Part shown: piece by piece, positions 34,011 through 43,628 of the stretch
Layout of the letters: the number at the start of each line of letters is the position of its first letter
Position numbering within the stretch: position 1 is the stretch's first letter
From: Phialocephala subalpina
Lineage: Eukaryota > Ascomycota > Leotiomycetes > Helotiales > Mollisiaceae
Direction of reading: 5' to 3'
Assembly (NCBI GenBank): GCA_900073065.1
Contig: FJOG01000001.1
Span: forward strand, 3,582,827-3,646,826
Length of the DNA: 64,000 nucleotides
The notes under the pieces: model-generated
Told to the model about the DNA's origin: nothing
Databases searched by the model: none
The model's input: only the letters and a program-made list of their open reading frames with translations
Program-made: the position numbers and the translations under genes

Positions 34011-34076
34011 GTCTTAGACGACTATTCGGCCTACCAAAATCCACTTCCGTCTCTAGACCTGAGCAGTCGCTGCTCT
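34011..34076 (+). repeat. Left terminal inverted repeat
   Basis: Starts GTCTTAGACGAC; inner blocks ATCCACTTCC (34039-34048) and GTCGCTGCTCT (34066-34076) each have a counterpart in the right repeat. Confidence 0.75.
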
Positions 34077-35220
34077 AACTTGAGCCGAGCCCCGAGTCTT
34101 GAGCACGCTAGTGAGTCAGCTGGATCACGCTCAGGGGGGTCCTATTTTGGCTCCCTCGATAATCGGTTATAGTTTCTATATTATCTGTATATAGAATTTT
34201 GCAAATCTTATTCCTTGTAATATAGCTACCTCTTTGAGCCTATTAAGAGATCATAACGGGGGCCGTTCTTAGTCCCTTGTCACATTCATCAAGGGTCCTT
34301 GTCGGAGCCGATTTGGGTCTCCTTTTTAAGCGAAAGGGCCTCGCTTAATGCCCCTCGAGGCCTCTCCTCCCTTCAAACAACCCAACTTGTATAGCGTACG
34401 ACTTCGATATTCTAAGAGCTTTATCAAATGATTTTATATAATTGTTTGGAAAGGTACAAAAAACGGTGCTACGAATCCAATGTCCGTCAGCGTCTGGGCT
34501 CCCAGCTATATTCTACTTTCATACAAGACGAGGCACAGTCTTCCCAAGAGCGAAGTTGCAGCAAGCAAGGGAAATACAACGCCCCGGTGCTTCTGTTCGA
34601 CAAGGTACCGTGCAGGATTAGGCCATATCAGCACGCCTCCGCAGCTTAAGAAGAGTAGGCGTGCTTGGCTACTGCTGCTGACTGCCACTAGATCCATGTA
34701 GCGGCGATGCTGCATTAAGCAGGATTCATGAAAGGTTTGGGAGATTCATGCAAATCCTAGCAAGGCGGAATTACACTGACGTTAGAACTTAAACTGTGCT
34801 AGCAAAGGATTAGCTGGGTAAAGGGAGAGACATGCAGCAGCGATACCACGTCAAGTGGCTTTGGGAGATTCATGCAGATCCCAGCAAGGCAGACTTCAGC
34901 ACCGATACTCAAACAGTACTAGCAAAAGGAGTAAAGGATCAGTTGGGGTTTCATTCAGAGGTACTGTAGAGATTCATGCTTCTGCGATACGACACCCAGA
35001 GGAGTCAGGCCAGATATACGTGAATGTGGTGCTTGTCCCATTCCTGGAGGTCAAAGCCGCTGGCACTCGCTGCTGCAAGAATCTCACTGTCGCCAGCGCA
35101 TCGGTCTCTCCGAACGCAATTTTGCGGCCGAGAGGTTCCATGCTTGCATGGGGCTTCTTAGTAAGGCGTCTCCCCCGCAAATGCAATTTCTTCCTCGCAG
35201 AACAATCGACCCTACGGTAA
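34077..35220. other. Left arm of the element, no recognisable gene
   Basis: Normal base composition but only short open frames (for example 34428-34649 and 34855-35220). A diverged direct repeat of about 85 bp occurs at 34737-34818 and 34860-34945, each starting TTTGGGAGATTCATGCA and ending in a CTAGCAAA...AGyTGGG pattern. No protein family recognised. Confidence 0.5.
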
Positions 35221-35264
35221 CATAGAGTCCATAAAATCATACAAAAAGTTAATAAATTTATTAA

Positions 35265-35293
35265 TTCCGAGTCTATAACTTATAGACTCGGAA
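35265..35293. repeat. Perfect 29-bp palindrome (14-bp arms, 1-nt centre)
   Basis: The left arm TTCCGAGTCTATAA (35265-35278) is exactly complementary to the right arm TTATAGACTCGGAA (35280-35293) around a single C. The AGTCTATAA half-motif recurs just downstream (near 35351). Confidence 0.85.
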
Positions 35294-35599
35294 TCTATAA
35301 TATATAGAAAACTACTCTATATAATATAGATAGCAACTTTATAAAAAAGTCTATAATACCGTAACAAATTATACACTATATAAATCAAAAGATATATACT
35401 TATTGTCTATAATGCCCTTTTTGCCCAATCTAACTTGCTTAATCCTCCCATCTGCCTAATCCTCTATCTGCCCACTTTATTCCTTTTACCTATCAAGTAT
35501 AATATTCGAATTGACTCGCTCGTTGATTTAAACTAGAGTTTTTAAGTCCAAGAATGAAAATCTGAATAGGAACGCGTACTTAATAGTAGAGTATAGAGC

Positions 35600-35915
35600 T
35601 GCAGAGAGTCTAGTCCAAAGTCCAGTACAGAGTCCAGTCTAGAGTCCAGTCTAGAGTCCAGTCCAAAGTCCAGTCCAAAGTCCAGTCCAAAGTCCAGTCT
35701 AAAGAGTATAGGCAGAGAGTACAGGCAGAGAGTCCAGTCCAGTCCAGTCCAGTCTAGTCCAGAGAGTCCAGTCCAGAGAGTCTAATCCAAAGAGTCTAAT
35801 CCAAAGAGTCCAGGCAGAGAGTGCTAGTGCCAGTGGTCCAATCCAAGGAGTGCAGTTGATGGGAGTGCAGTTAATGGGAGTGCAATTGATGAGAAGAGTG
35901 CAATTGATGGGGGAA
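35600..35915 (+). repeat. Minisatellite of AGTCCAGTCCA-type units
   Basis: From 35606 to about 35830 the sequence consists of degenerate units of 10-12 bp based on AGTCCAGTCCAA and AGTCCAGTCTAG, with some GAGTCCAGGCAGA variants. At 35845-35915 a second unit, GAGTGCAATTGATGGG, occurs four times with small changes. The tract lies inside the inserted element just before its AT-rich island. Confidence 0.85.
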
Positions 35916-35929
35916 AGCATAGGCCACGT

Positions 35930-37020
35930 AAATAAACCTCCGCGTTAACCAATAATAAACGCGTTTTGGCCCACTTAATATTACGCTCGAGCGCTCTTTC
36001 TCGACTTACCTCATTTTAATAGTAAAGCTTATTGGAATCCGGTGATAAATAAAGAAGAATTCGCGAGTAATTTATTTATTATAATATTAAACTATCGAAT
36101 TTCGAGAAGTAATAACGTTTTTAGAGTTTTAAAGTTTTAAAGTAATTTCAAGTTATTAATTTTAAATTTATAAAAATATTTAAAAGTTTGTAAATATAAG
36201 CCCCTAGTTTTTATAGAACGAAATAATTATAATAAACTTTAGAGAAAACCCAAATCCTATTTTCTTTTTATTTAATATAATTTTATTATTAAGATTAAAC
36301 TATTTATATAAATAGTAATATATTTAAAAAAAAGTAATATAATTAGAATATATTTAAAGTTTATATTCTAAAATTTAATATTTATAAGGCAATTATATCT
36401 TCGATAAATTTATAATAAATCACGTTTATAAAATCAATATTTAATTACTTTATATATTAAACCGCAAATTGAAATTATCCCAAGTATTAATTATCTAACC
36501 GCTAACCTTTATTTAGTATAATATTAATTTTCTTTCAAGTTTATTTTCCTAATTTTAATTTTTCTTTTTTATCAAAATAATTTTAAACTTTAATAAATAA
36601 ACTAAATAAGAAATTCGTTTTATATTTTCTTTAAAATATTTGAATATAAATATATAAATAAAATAAAAGAATTAGCCTTTTTTTTAAATATTAAAAATTA
36701 ATAAGAAATTAATTTCCAAGTTTTTATTTTATAATTAATATAATATATATTATAAGAATACTTTGGATTTTTATATTATTAATTAAAGTAATTTGGGCTT
36801 CAATATAAGATTTCGATTTATTTTAAATTCTATTAAATCGAATTCAAATTCGTATATTTAATATAATGCGAATTACTTTGGCTTGAAGTATAAATAAAAT
36901 ATATACGCAATCTTGTAATATATTAAAGTATTCTATTTTAAACGCAATCACTTCGAGGTATATTGTTTCACACCAATATAATCGCAATTATAATACTCCG
37001 AATCTAAAAATAGGGTGAAA
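35930..37020. repeat. AT-rich RIP-like island
   Basis: About 1.1 kb with very few CpA or TpG steps, stops in all frames and no readable domain. It is probably a multicopy sequence mutated by RIP and may be where the transposase of the element was. Confidence 0.6.
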
Positions 37021-37500
37021 GGAGCCGAATTGGATCAAGGCACTGGCGCATAAAGGAATATTAGCGATTGGAAGAAAAGCCTTAGGTAATATTACAAATC
37101 CACATCGTAAAATTGGTTGGATCCCAGATAGCTAATACGTACCTTGTGTGGCTTGGGATGTGGCTTCGATGGAAGGGCTTCTTTTTTTGTTTGCACGCTT
37201 GAGGGATCCGGATCGTAATGCAAACGGCAAAACTCTCGACAGGGACGGAAACGAAACGGAAGCACGAGAGAAAATGAGGTATCGATCCATGATAGCCAAG
37301 GACTACTTTGCCATCAGGGAGGAAAGTCGGCTGCCTGTGTACCTGTCAGATCCTGTGGGCTTGGAGGAGGTGAAGACAAGGAGGCGTTCAAAAGAAACAA
37401 CTCAAGTTATATAACCAACAAAAGATCTATCCTACAAATCATGCAATGATGTACAATCGGTTCCAGGGGTTATCCGTGAATCACGTGCCAAGGGCCTTGA
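37021..37500. other. Normal-composition patch inside the element
   Basis: A short patch with an open frame 37148-37414 (contains FARLRDPDRNANGKTLDRDGNE) that starts at GTG, not ATG. It may be a piece of a gene, but no family is recognised and the upstream frame is closed. Confidence 0.35.
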
Positions 37501-38239
37501 CCACTTCCAACTCGAATAAATCAATAACTACTAATCCAATTCTATTTATTCTTAAATTGTAAAAAAGCTAATCTAATATTTAATCATTTCTCCTTTGTTT
37601 TTAATATAGGTATTATTTCTCTTTTTTATACTAGTAATTAAATTTTCAAGTATTTTAAATTTAATTTAAAATTTAATTTCTTTTAAAATTCTTTTTATTA
37701 TATTTATATTCTTAATTTGTTTTATAAATTCTCAATAAGAGAAAAATCTAACGATTAAATAAATTATTGAATTTTTAATTTTTAATTTTTTTTTATATAT
37801 TTTCTTATTATTTTTTATATAATTATTGTTACGGTCTTATACACGTGACCTTACATTCCCTATATAGCATCTCTATAGCCGAGGTTTTCTTGATAACAAA
37901 CATCAATCATCAATATTATCATCACTTCAACCAACCGTAACTTCCGTTACAATTATTCCTTTATTATACTTTTTAATAATCTTTAAATAATATTACGCGT
38001 TTAATCCTCTTTTTTTCGAGGATAATTAAAAGTTTTATTTTATTATTATAAAAACAAAATTATATTCTCATCGAAATCCTTTTATTTTCAAAATTAAAAT
38101 TCAAATTCCTATTTAAATACTTTTTTCCAGGCCTTCGGATTATATAAATTATATTTCTATTTACTTTTATATGAAATATAATTTTATTACTTTAATATAT
38201 TTTTCGGTAATTCCTTTTAGACTTTTTTTGCTATTTGCA
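37501..38239. repeat. Second AT-rich RIP-like island
   Basis: AT-rich on both sides of the solo LTR. Its right part (about 38000-38239) is continuous with the 3' end of the Tc1/mariner-type open frame and probably holds the RIP-mutated remainder of that transposase. Confidence 0.6.
37827..37951 (+). repeat. Solo LTR, 125 bp, with perfect 5-bp target duplication
   Basis: Begins TGTTACGGTC and ends CCGTTACA, the same terminal style as the gypsy LTR of this window. It is bounded by ATTAT on both sides (37822-37826 and 37952-37956). It contains ACACGTGACC and CTATATAGC (promoter-like) and is clearly less AT-rich than its surroundings. The length is short for an LTR and below the few-hundred-base limit for RIP known from Neurospora, which could explain its good preservation. 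The element interior is absent. Confidence 0.8.
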
Positions 38240-38740
38240 TTATATTAAACGCTTCTTTTTGTGTTCGGGCTTAAAGTAGGGCTTTCGGCGAGGCTTATAC
38301 TTAGTTTTGCCAATAGCTTTAAGAATCTTTCGGATCGTGTTTCGATGGAGTTGATATCCCGATTTAGAAAGTATTGCAAGGGCGTGGAGAGTATCTTTTG
38401 GGTTCTTAAGAACATGCCGGAGAAGTGCCCTATTATCTCGTTCGAACGTTTTCTTAGTAGGTCTATTTCGGGGCTTTGATTTAAAGCTATTATCGTTTGT
38501 AGCTAGCCTCCGCTGGATAATATCCCTCACGGTAAAGTAAAGAGTGTCTTTTAGCCGTGAAATTGCGGAATATTTATGCCCATCGAGATAGCGGGTCCAA
38601 ATTTGGGCTCTTTTCTTAGAAGAGGTCTCTTTTCGATCGGTCTTAATCGCGCGCCCTATGATGATAATTTTGAAGAAAGGAGTGTATGTGTGAGAGAAGA
38701 TATAAGCGGGGAAAGAGGCGCAGGGTGGGGCCCTAAGCAC
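38240..38740 (-). pseudogene. Tc1/mariner-type transposase, N-terminal part only
   Basis: The open frame starts at GTG, so the genuine start is not visible. About residues 30-165 read as the paired helix-turn-helix DNA-binding region of Tc1/mariner transposases: KKRAQIWTRYLDGHKYSAI, then a VRDIIQRR helix, a basic linker with a PRNRPTKKTFERDNRALLRHV segment, and the second HTH ending KILKAIGKTKYKPRRKPYFKPEHKKKRL. A stop follows directly, and the catalytic DDE/D domain that should come next falls in AT-rich RIP DNA. Non-functional. Confidence 0.75.
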
Positions 38741-40345
38741 TAACCAAAATAAGTAAAATTAACGGACAACCCCTGGAACCGATTTGTACAGTCGAACAAG
38801 TACCTTGCAGCATATTCACAATATCAATACCATTGGTTGCCCGAACGCAGGCGTTGAAGAGGACGGTTTCTTCAGGATTGTGATTTCCGCCTGGACTGGA
38901 TTATTCAAGATTCCGAGGCCAACCACACAAGTCGTGCATCTGATATCGCTTGAGAGCATTCATCCAGCTATTGGGTCTCGATTTCAGAACTGGGACGGAC
39001 GGCCCCCATCAGAAATGGATGGACGAATTGATCTGATATCGCTTTTTTTTATGGACTTATACAGCTCGCCCACCCAATCCTATCAACTCTATTGATACTA
39101 TGATGGCAATAGTTGGAAACGAAAACAACCTAGGTGCCAAGGACCAAGTACCGCCACTTCGGCCGAAACTAGGCAACATGCAAATGTTCAGGCCTCCTGG
39201 TACTGTAATCGATACTCTGGCAAATGAACAAGACCCCAAGAAGAAAAAGCTTAGAGCAGGCTTCTTGCTTCGCGACTAAAGCATAGCTATACCATTTCTC
39301 GCTGGCGATGCGAGAGTAGAAAAGTATCGGCTGCGTACTCTCGCACTCCTCTTGTACCTATCAAACCTGCTGCTGTCCCAAGTCAAGACTGGCCCACTAG
39401 CTCAACGACTTCGATAAACTACCAGATCCTTAAAAAAAAAAAAAATTACCGGTGTAATGGACCTTACGTACTCATCGGCTTGGAATCTGGGTAAGACCCT
39501 GGCAACCTCAGACACGTCTTTCAGCTGCACTTTGCTGCGCTTTCGAAGTCAAATTCACAACGGTGCTGCATCAATTGCTCGCGATCAAGTCAACGGCTGC
39601 TGTCCAGATCGGATGCGCTCAAGAAAGTGCTTAATGGAGTCATATCAATACGATCACGCCTTCGAGACCACGTAGCTCCTCCACGCCGTGTTATTCCTGT
39701 CACTAATCGAGTCCTCGGCACAGCCCTTGGCATTGTTCAAATTGCTGCTGCAATATCCAAGGCTGTTTTCAATGAGGTCTCATTGGTATCAAAAGCCGGG
39801 GATGAAGTTTCAACGAGTTCAATGTCACTGGCGAAAACACCGACTGGGCAACAATCCTGAAATGGTCACAGATCGACTCTACCTCAATAGTATACCCGCG
39901 CATATTCTCTTTCTAGACCTAACTTTCACCCCAGAGGAACCTATACGACCTCTCGATATCGATAATACGTGAATGGATTGCTTGCTTAACCGAGCTTCGA
40001 GTATCGGCAATCATATCGAAAAGGACGACGATATAGTCAATTTGATCCCCTAACTCGATGGCGTTCAATACTCCACTGCTCTTCGAACTACGAATTTTTC
40101 TTATCTAAAACGTGGGGATGCGCTTATTTATGATTGGGCCAAAAGAAACCATTTGAAATTTGAAACACCACGAGCTGAAGGATTAATTAAATAGGGAAAT
40201 GTGCTTCGATTAATTGGACGCCTCCAACCACAAAGGTAGAGCACACCGCAAGTTTTGTCTCAGACCCCCAACCAATATCACATAGCGGGACAAACCCAGT
40301 GGCTGCGCAACCACTTGTTGCGATAACATCAGCACTTTGTACCGC
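38741..40345. other. Unassigned DNA between transposase relic and HET gene
   Basis: Short open frames only. A 59-codon ATG frame at about 39095-39280 (contains MQMFRPPGTVIDTLANE) and a frame at 39627-39860 look partly protein-like but match nothing I know. Around 40020-40190 a segment reading DWAKRNHLKFETPRAEG faintly resembles a LINE reverse transcriptase, too weak to call. A run of 13 A lies near 39433. Confidence 0.4.
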
Positions 40346-40352
40346 TATATAA
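40346..40352 (+). promoter_or_regulatory. TATA box of the HET gene
   Basis: TATATAA lies 107 bp upstream of the ATG at 40459 and is followed by a pyrimidine-rich leader, a normal fungal arrangement. Confidence 0.5.
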
Positions 40353-40458
40353 TCACGCCATCTCTCCCCGCCTCAGCCCTCATCTCTTCTTGCCCATAGC
40401 TGAGCCCTACGGCATTGCAGCTGTTTTGCAAATCCAGTCAGCTCCGAGAGGAAGCACA

Positions 40459-42717
40459 ATGGACCGAAACAAAACCAGCCAGTCTCATGCTTCTCCTCGA
40501 AGGCCGCGAACCACGTTCTATAGCATCCAGGCTAGACACGTGAACGAGCAAACAGCGCGATCCTTAGCTGATAGATACGATAGTAGTGCCCCTAAAACCG
40601 CCGAGACTCCGACCCCTCGGCCTACTCTCGACCCTCATCTAGTTGCGGGCTTCAAGAAATGGGAGGAAAATGATACATTATTGGGGCTAGTAGCCGTGGG
40701 TGGCAAAGTCTTGCAATTGCGGGCGAAAGACCTCCTCAAGTGTTTCTGGGCTGGTGGTCTCGACTCCGAATGTGCAGTCTGCGGTGGAAACTTCGACGAC
40801 GACAAGGGACCTCCAATTCGTACCATTGCGTGCGTGGATTGGGGAATCTGTACTCGCTCGGATTTACGGCTTCGAGGCATATTCGATAATACTTCCAGTC
40901 CTATACTCAGGGTCTTTAACAGGCATATGAGCTGTCTCATCCGCTCCGAGATCAAGTACTATGCCGTCTCGCATGTCTGGCATGAAGAGATCCGAATCGC
41001 TCAATCTAATACGCCGGGTAACCACACAGACGCCACGGTATTCGTCCTTCAAGTAGTTATCCAGACAGCGGCTGAGATCTGGGCCGAGTTTCGCGCCAGC
41101 TCTAGCGACAAACATTTTGCGTGGGACGATTCGAGCGCAGTAATCGAAGTCTGGCACGACTACATCAGTGCTCCACAGTGGCAGAAGCCTACACTAGAGA
41201 GAGTCCTGCTTTTTTTGCCGGACATATATCGAAGCGGGGCAAAGACTGTCATTCATCTGGATGACATATCACTAGCGCAATGGATAGGAATCTGGAATCA
41301 GGACGGAACATTACAACGAGCAAAAGCATTGCGCGTAGTCGTCGACTCGGCATGGTTCCATAGGATGTGGGTACTGCTAGAGTATCTCAATAGTGCCCAA
41401 GCTGGAGTCATGCTTAATGACTACTCTATTGTCCCAGATCCTCAGGAGGTAGTTTACGACTCGGACGGCTCGGAGGACTACCCCTCAGTGCCTACCACGA
41501 ATCTTCTTCGTACGATGCTAAAGATGTGCCGGGATATTCTTACAGAAGTCTCGTGGCTCGAGGGTATCGACTTTCAGAAGCTTGCCGACGATGTCTATCC
41601 CTCACGGGCAGTATTTGAGTTGTGCAATTTCGAATCGAGCCACGAGTTCAACCTGGGAGGTGCCCTTTCGCAGATTGCTTCCCGAGACGCGACATACTAT
41701 CGAGATCGCTTTATTGCGTTGTGCGACATGCTACACATCGACGCCTTTGAAGACGGGAATTCGGCGTTGCCAGACGACACTATCGAGGCGTGCAAGTGGC
41801 TGTGGAAGAAGTGCTTATCCAAAGGGGATTATACGCCACTGTTGCTCAAGCCTAACGGCGAGCGCAAGCCACCAGCGGGCCCTACGTGGTTGATTGGTCA
41901 TGAACAGATGAAAGAAAACATGTGGAATCTGGGTGCAACTCTCTCGCCTGCAACTCACAATATTATCGTCGGCAGTAACAGTATCAAATTGACCATGGAC
42001 CACATTGGGGACCTTGTCTCTACCCACGCGATGTTCGATGACGATAAATCGATAATGGAGGGCTTCAAACGAGTTTTGGACGAGTATAATGTACTACACA
42101 AGAAGCACGATGGCCCATTCGACATCAACACATTCATTGACACTCTTGGCCGAGTCTACGGCTTTCCAGCTGTTATAACTGATAAGAAGGTCCCAACAAC
42201 AGTGGGCGAATATGCCTCAGAAACAATGGACCTGCAATTAGAGACCTTAGGACCGTTAGAGGCCTTAGAAGGGCTTCTAGAAACAATCAAGGATCTACTG
42301 GATGCCATCCCTAGATATGAAAGCTCCGAAGACATGGAATTTCTCATGAGAGATCTGGAGATGGCGTGCGCGCGGATGATCTTGAAGCTAGAGCTGGACG
42401 ATCCAGTCTCAGGCGTCGAGGGGCTCTCCACAAATATCGGCCGTACTGAGATGATTCACGCATTCCCTGGTGGCAAGGACATAATCGGAAGCCGCTGCCC
42501 GGCGTGTCGTGAGTCGTTCTTATTCCGTGCCGAGTTATACAGTCATGTGGATATCACACGCTGCAAGCTTTACCGCATCTCCGGGCTCAGTTTCGAGTAT
42601 AGCGGGAAGCAAGGAGTTGGGCTAATACTTTGCGGACAAGATATCGCTGGGAGGGCGTTGTTCGCGACCCAACCCTGCGCTTGTCGGGTAGAGGTAGCGA
42701 TCGAGCTCAGCTGTTAG
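40459..42717 (+). CDS. HET (heterokaryon incompatibility) domain protein, 752 aa, transposon cargo
   Basis: Single exon. The open frame extends upstream to a TTG, but the first ATG is 40459. A HET-type domain is recognised by YYAVSHVWHEEI (about residue 170), an IYRSGAKTVIHLDDI strand (about 260) and WFHRMWVLLEYLN (about 302), matching the conserved blocks of HET proteins in order. An N-terminal Cys-x2-Cys (ECAVCGG) and C-terminal cysteines (SRCPACRESF) may bind metal. HET proteins trigger cell death when genetically different cells fuse. The frame is 2.2 kb with no stop and no RIP damage, while the host NACHT gene is wrecked, so it may be functional. It is the only intact gene found within the TIR element. 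Confidence 0.85.
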   Translation: MDRNKTSQSHASPRRPRTTFYSIQARHVNEQTARSLADRYDSSAPKTAETPTPRPTLDPHLVAGFKKWEENDTLLGLVAVGGKVLQLRAKDLLKCFWAGGLDSECAVCGGNFDDDKGPPIRTIACVDWGICTRSDLRLRGIFDNTSSPILRVFNRHMSCLIRSEIKYYAVSHVWHEEIRIAQSNTPGNHTDATVFVLQVVIQTAAEIWAEFRASSSDKHFAWDDSSAVIEVWHDYISAPQWQKPTLERVLLFLPDIYRSGAKTVIHLDDISLAQWIGIWNQDGTLQRAKALRVVVDSAWFHRMWVLLEYLNSAQAGVMLNDYSIVPDPQEVVYDSDGSEDYPSVPTTNLLRTMLKMCRDILTEVSWLEGIDFQKLADDVYPSRAVFELCNFESSHEFNLGGALSQIASRDATYYRDRFIALCDMLHIDAFEDGNSALPDDTIEACKWLWKKCLSKGDYTPLLLKPNGERKPPAGPTWLIGHEQMKENMWNLGATLSPATHNIIVGSNSIKLTMDHIGDLVSTHAMFDDDKSIMEGFKRVLDEYNVLHKKHDGPFDINTFIDTLGRVYGFPAVITDKKVPTTVGEYASETMDLQLETLGPLEALEGLLETIKDLLDAIPRYESSEDMEFLMRDLEMACARMILKLELDDPVSGVEGLSTNIGRTEMIHAFPGGKDIIGSRCPACRESFLFRAELYSHVDITRCKLYRISGLSFEYSGKQGVGLILCGQDIAGRALFATQPCACRVEVAIELSC

Positions 42718-43569
42718 ATAGGCCAAATCTAGATACTGGTAGGCCGCCGGTCTCATGTCCCAAAGCAATTACTAGACTCGCGAACCCTCGTCAATCGCTA
42801 ACTATTATTCTTTTGGTCCCACAAATACTAGTCTTTGGGAGCTTTTAACATCTGGCCCATTATCTATTGCTTTTGGTCCTTTATTCCATTTACTTCATAT
42901 ATCACTCACGAAGCACCGCGAGCTACAAATAATAAATTATTCTTGACCTTGTCCAAATTAATTTCAAAGCGGTCCTTTTTGTTACTCATTCACACCAAAT
43001 CCTCCATAAAATGTCTTCACTTTCTCGGATTATATCATGGATTGAATATTTTACTGGAACCACTTAGTAAATACCTTTCCGATCTTCTCTTCGACCATCG
43101 CCTGGTTCTCCTTGCCCTTGAATACTGCATTCCGCCCGGTAATTGAAATCCCTCCATTACTCTACTCCTTGCTAGGCGGCGCATTCTCAGAATAAATTTA
43201 TGAAGTAGTCTCTTAAAATAAAAATAAAAGTGTAATATGCAAGCAAATCTGGAGTAGATTGAGAAGTGCTCAAGTAGTGCCTGGTAGAAGGAGGTTTGAA
43301 AGAGTAAAGGTTGTGATGGAGGCGAGGGCATATTCTCCTTGGAAAGAGCCAGGGCCACGCCATACTGTGAGAAGAATCTGCCTTGTAATCAAATGATGTA
43401 TTTTTGGGGGTGGGGGGGGTCTTGTTTGGGTTCCCTAGGAGCTGACTTGGTCCCTCTGAATATAGTCGTGTAGAGTTGACAACTTTGCATGGCAGGTATA
43501 ATTGGTTACTATAAGCGAGAGCAGGAACGTGACTTAGCAACCTGAGGCGAGGGTGAGTAGCGCCTGAGC
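42718..43569. other. Right arm of the element, no gene seen
   Basis: 3' flank of the HET gene and the inner right arm. Short frames on both strands look random. A run of G (GGGGGTGGGGGGGG near 43406) is the only notable feature. Confidence 0.5.
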
Positions 43570-43628
43570 AGAGCGGCGACGCTGACTAACCGCGTTGGAA
43601 GCGGATGTGAGGAAATGTCGTCTGAGAC
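43570..43628 (-). repeat. Right terminal inverted repeat
   Basis: On the minus strand starts GTCTCAGACGAC, then ATCCGCTTCC and GTCGCCGCTCT, matching the left repeat. It abuts TTCCTCAAAA, the right target duplication (43629-43638). Confidence 0.75.

Larger units (their letters stand above)
34011..43628. mobile_element. 9.6-kb TIR element (Mutator-like?) inserted in the NACHT gene, carrying a HET gene
   Basis: The left end (34011-34076) and the reverse complement of the right end (43570-43628) share GTCTyAGACGAC (11/12), ATCCrCTTCC (9/10) and GTCGCyGCTCT (10/11) in the same order: imperfect terminal inverted repeats of about 60 bp. The flanks carry a 10-bp duplication (8/10). Long TIRs with 9-11-bp duplications are typical of Mutator-like elements. 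No Mutator transposase is readable; the central 3 kb is RIP-degraded and could have held it. Contents in order: unassigned DNA with a repeat, minisatellite, AT-rich island, solo LTR, Tc1/mariner relic, unassigned DNA, an intact HET-domain gene. The insertion itself is firmly shown by the split gene. The superfamily is inferred. Confidence 0.8.

Noticed and set aside
37148..37414. 88-codon frame inside the TIR element
   Set aside because: It starts at GTG and its upstream frame is closed; no family was recognised.
39990..40190. LINE (Tad-like) reverse-transcriptase fragment
   Set aside because: Only one short motif (WAKRNHLKFE) is suggestive; the catalytic motif is missing.
34011..43628. Starship giant element
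   Set aside because: No tyrosine-recombinase (DUF3435) captain is readable at either end, the size is small, and the long TIRs with a 10-bp duplication fit a cut-and-paste element better.
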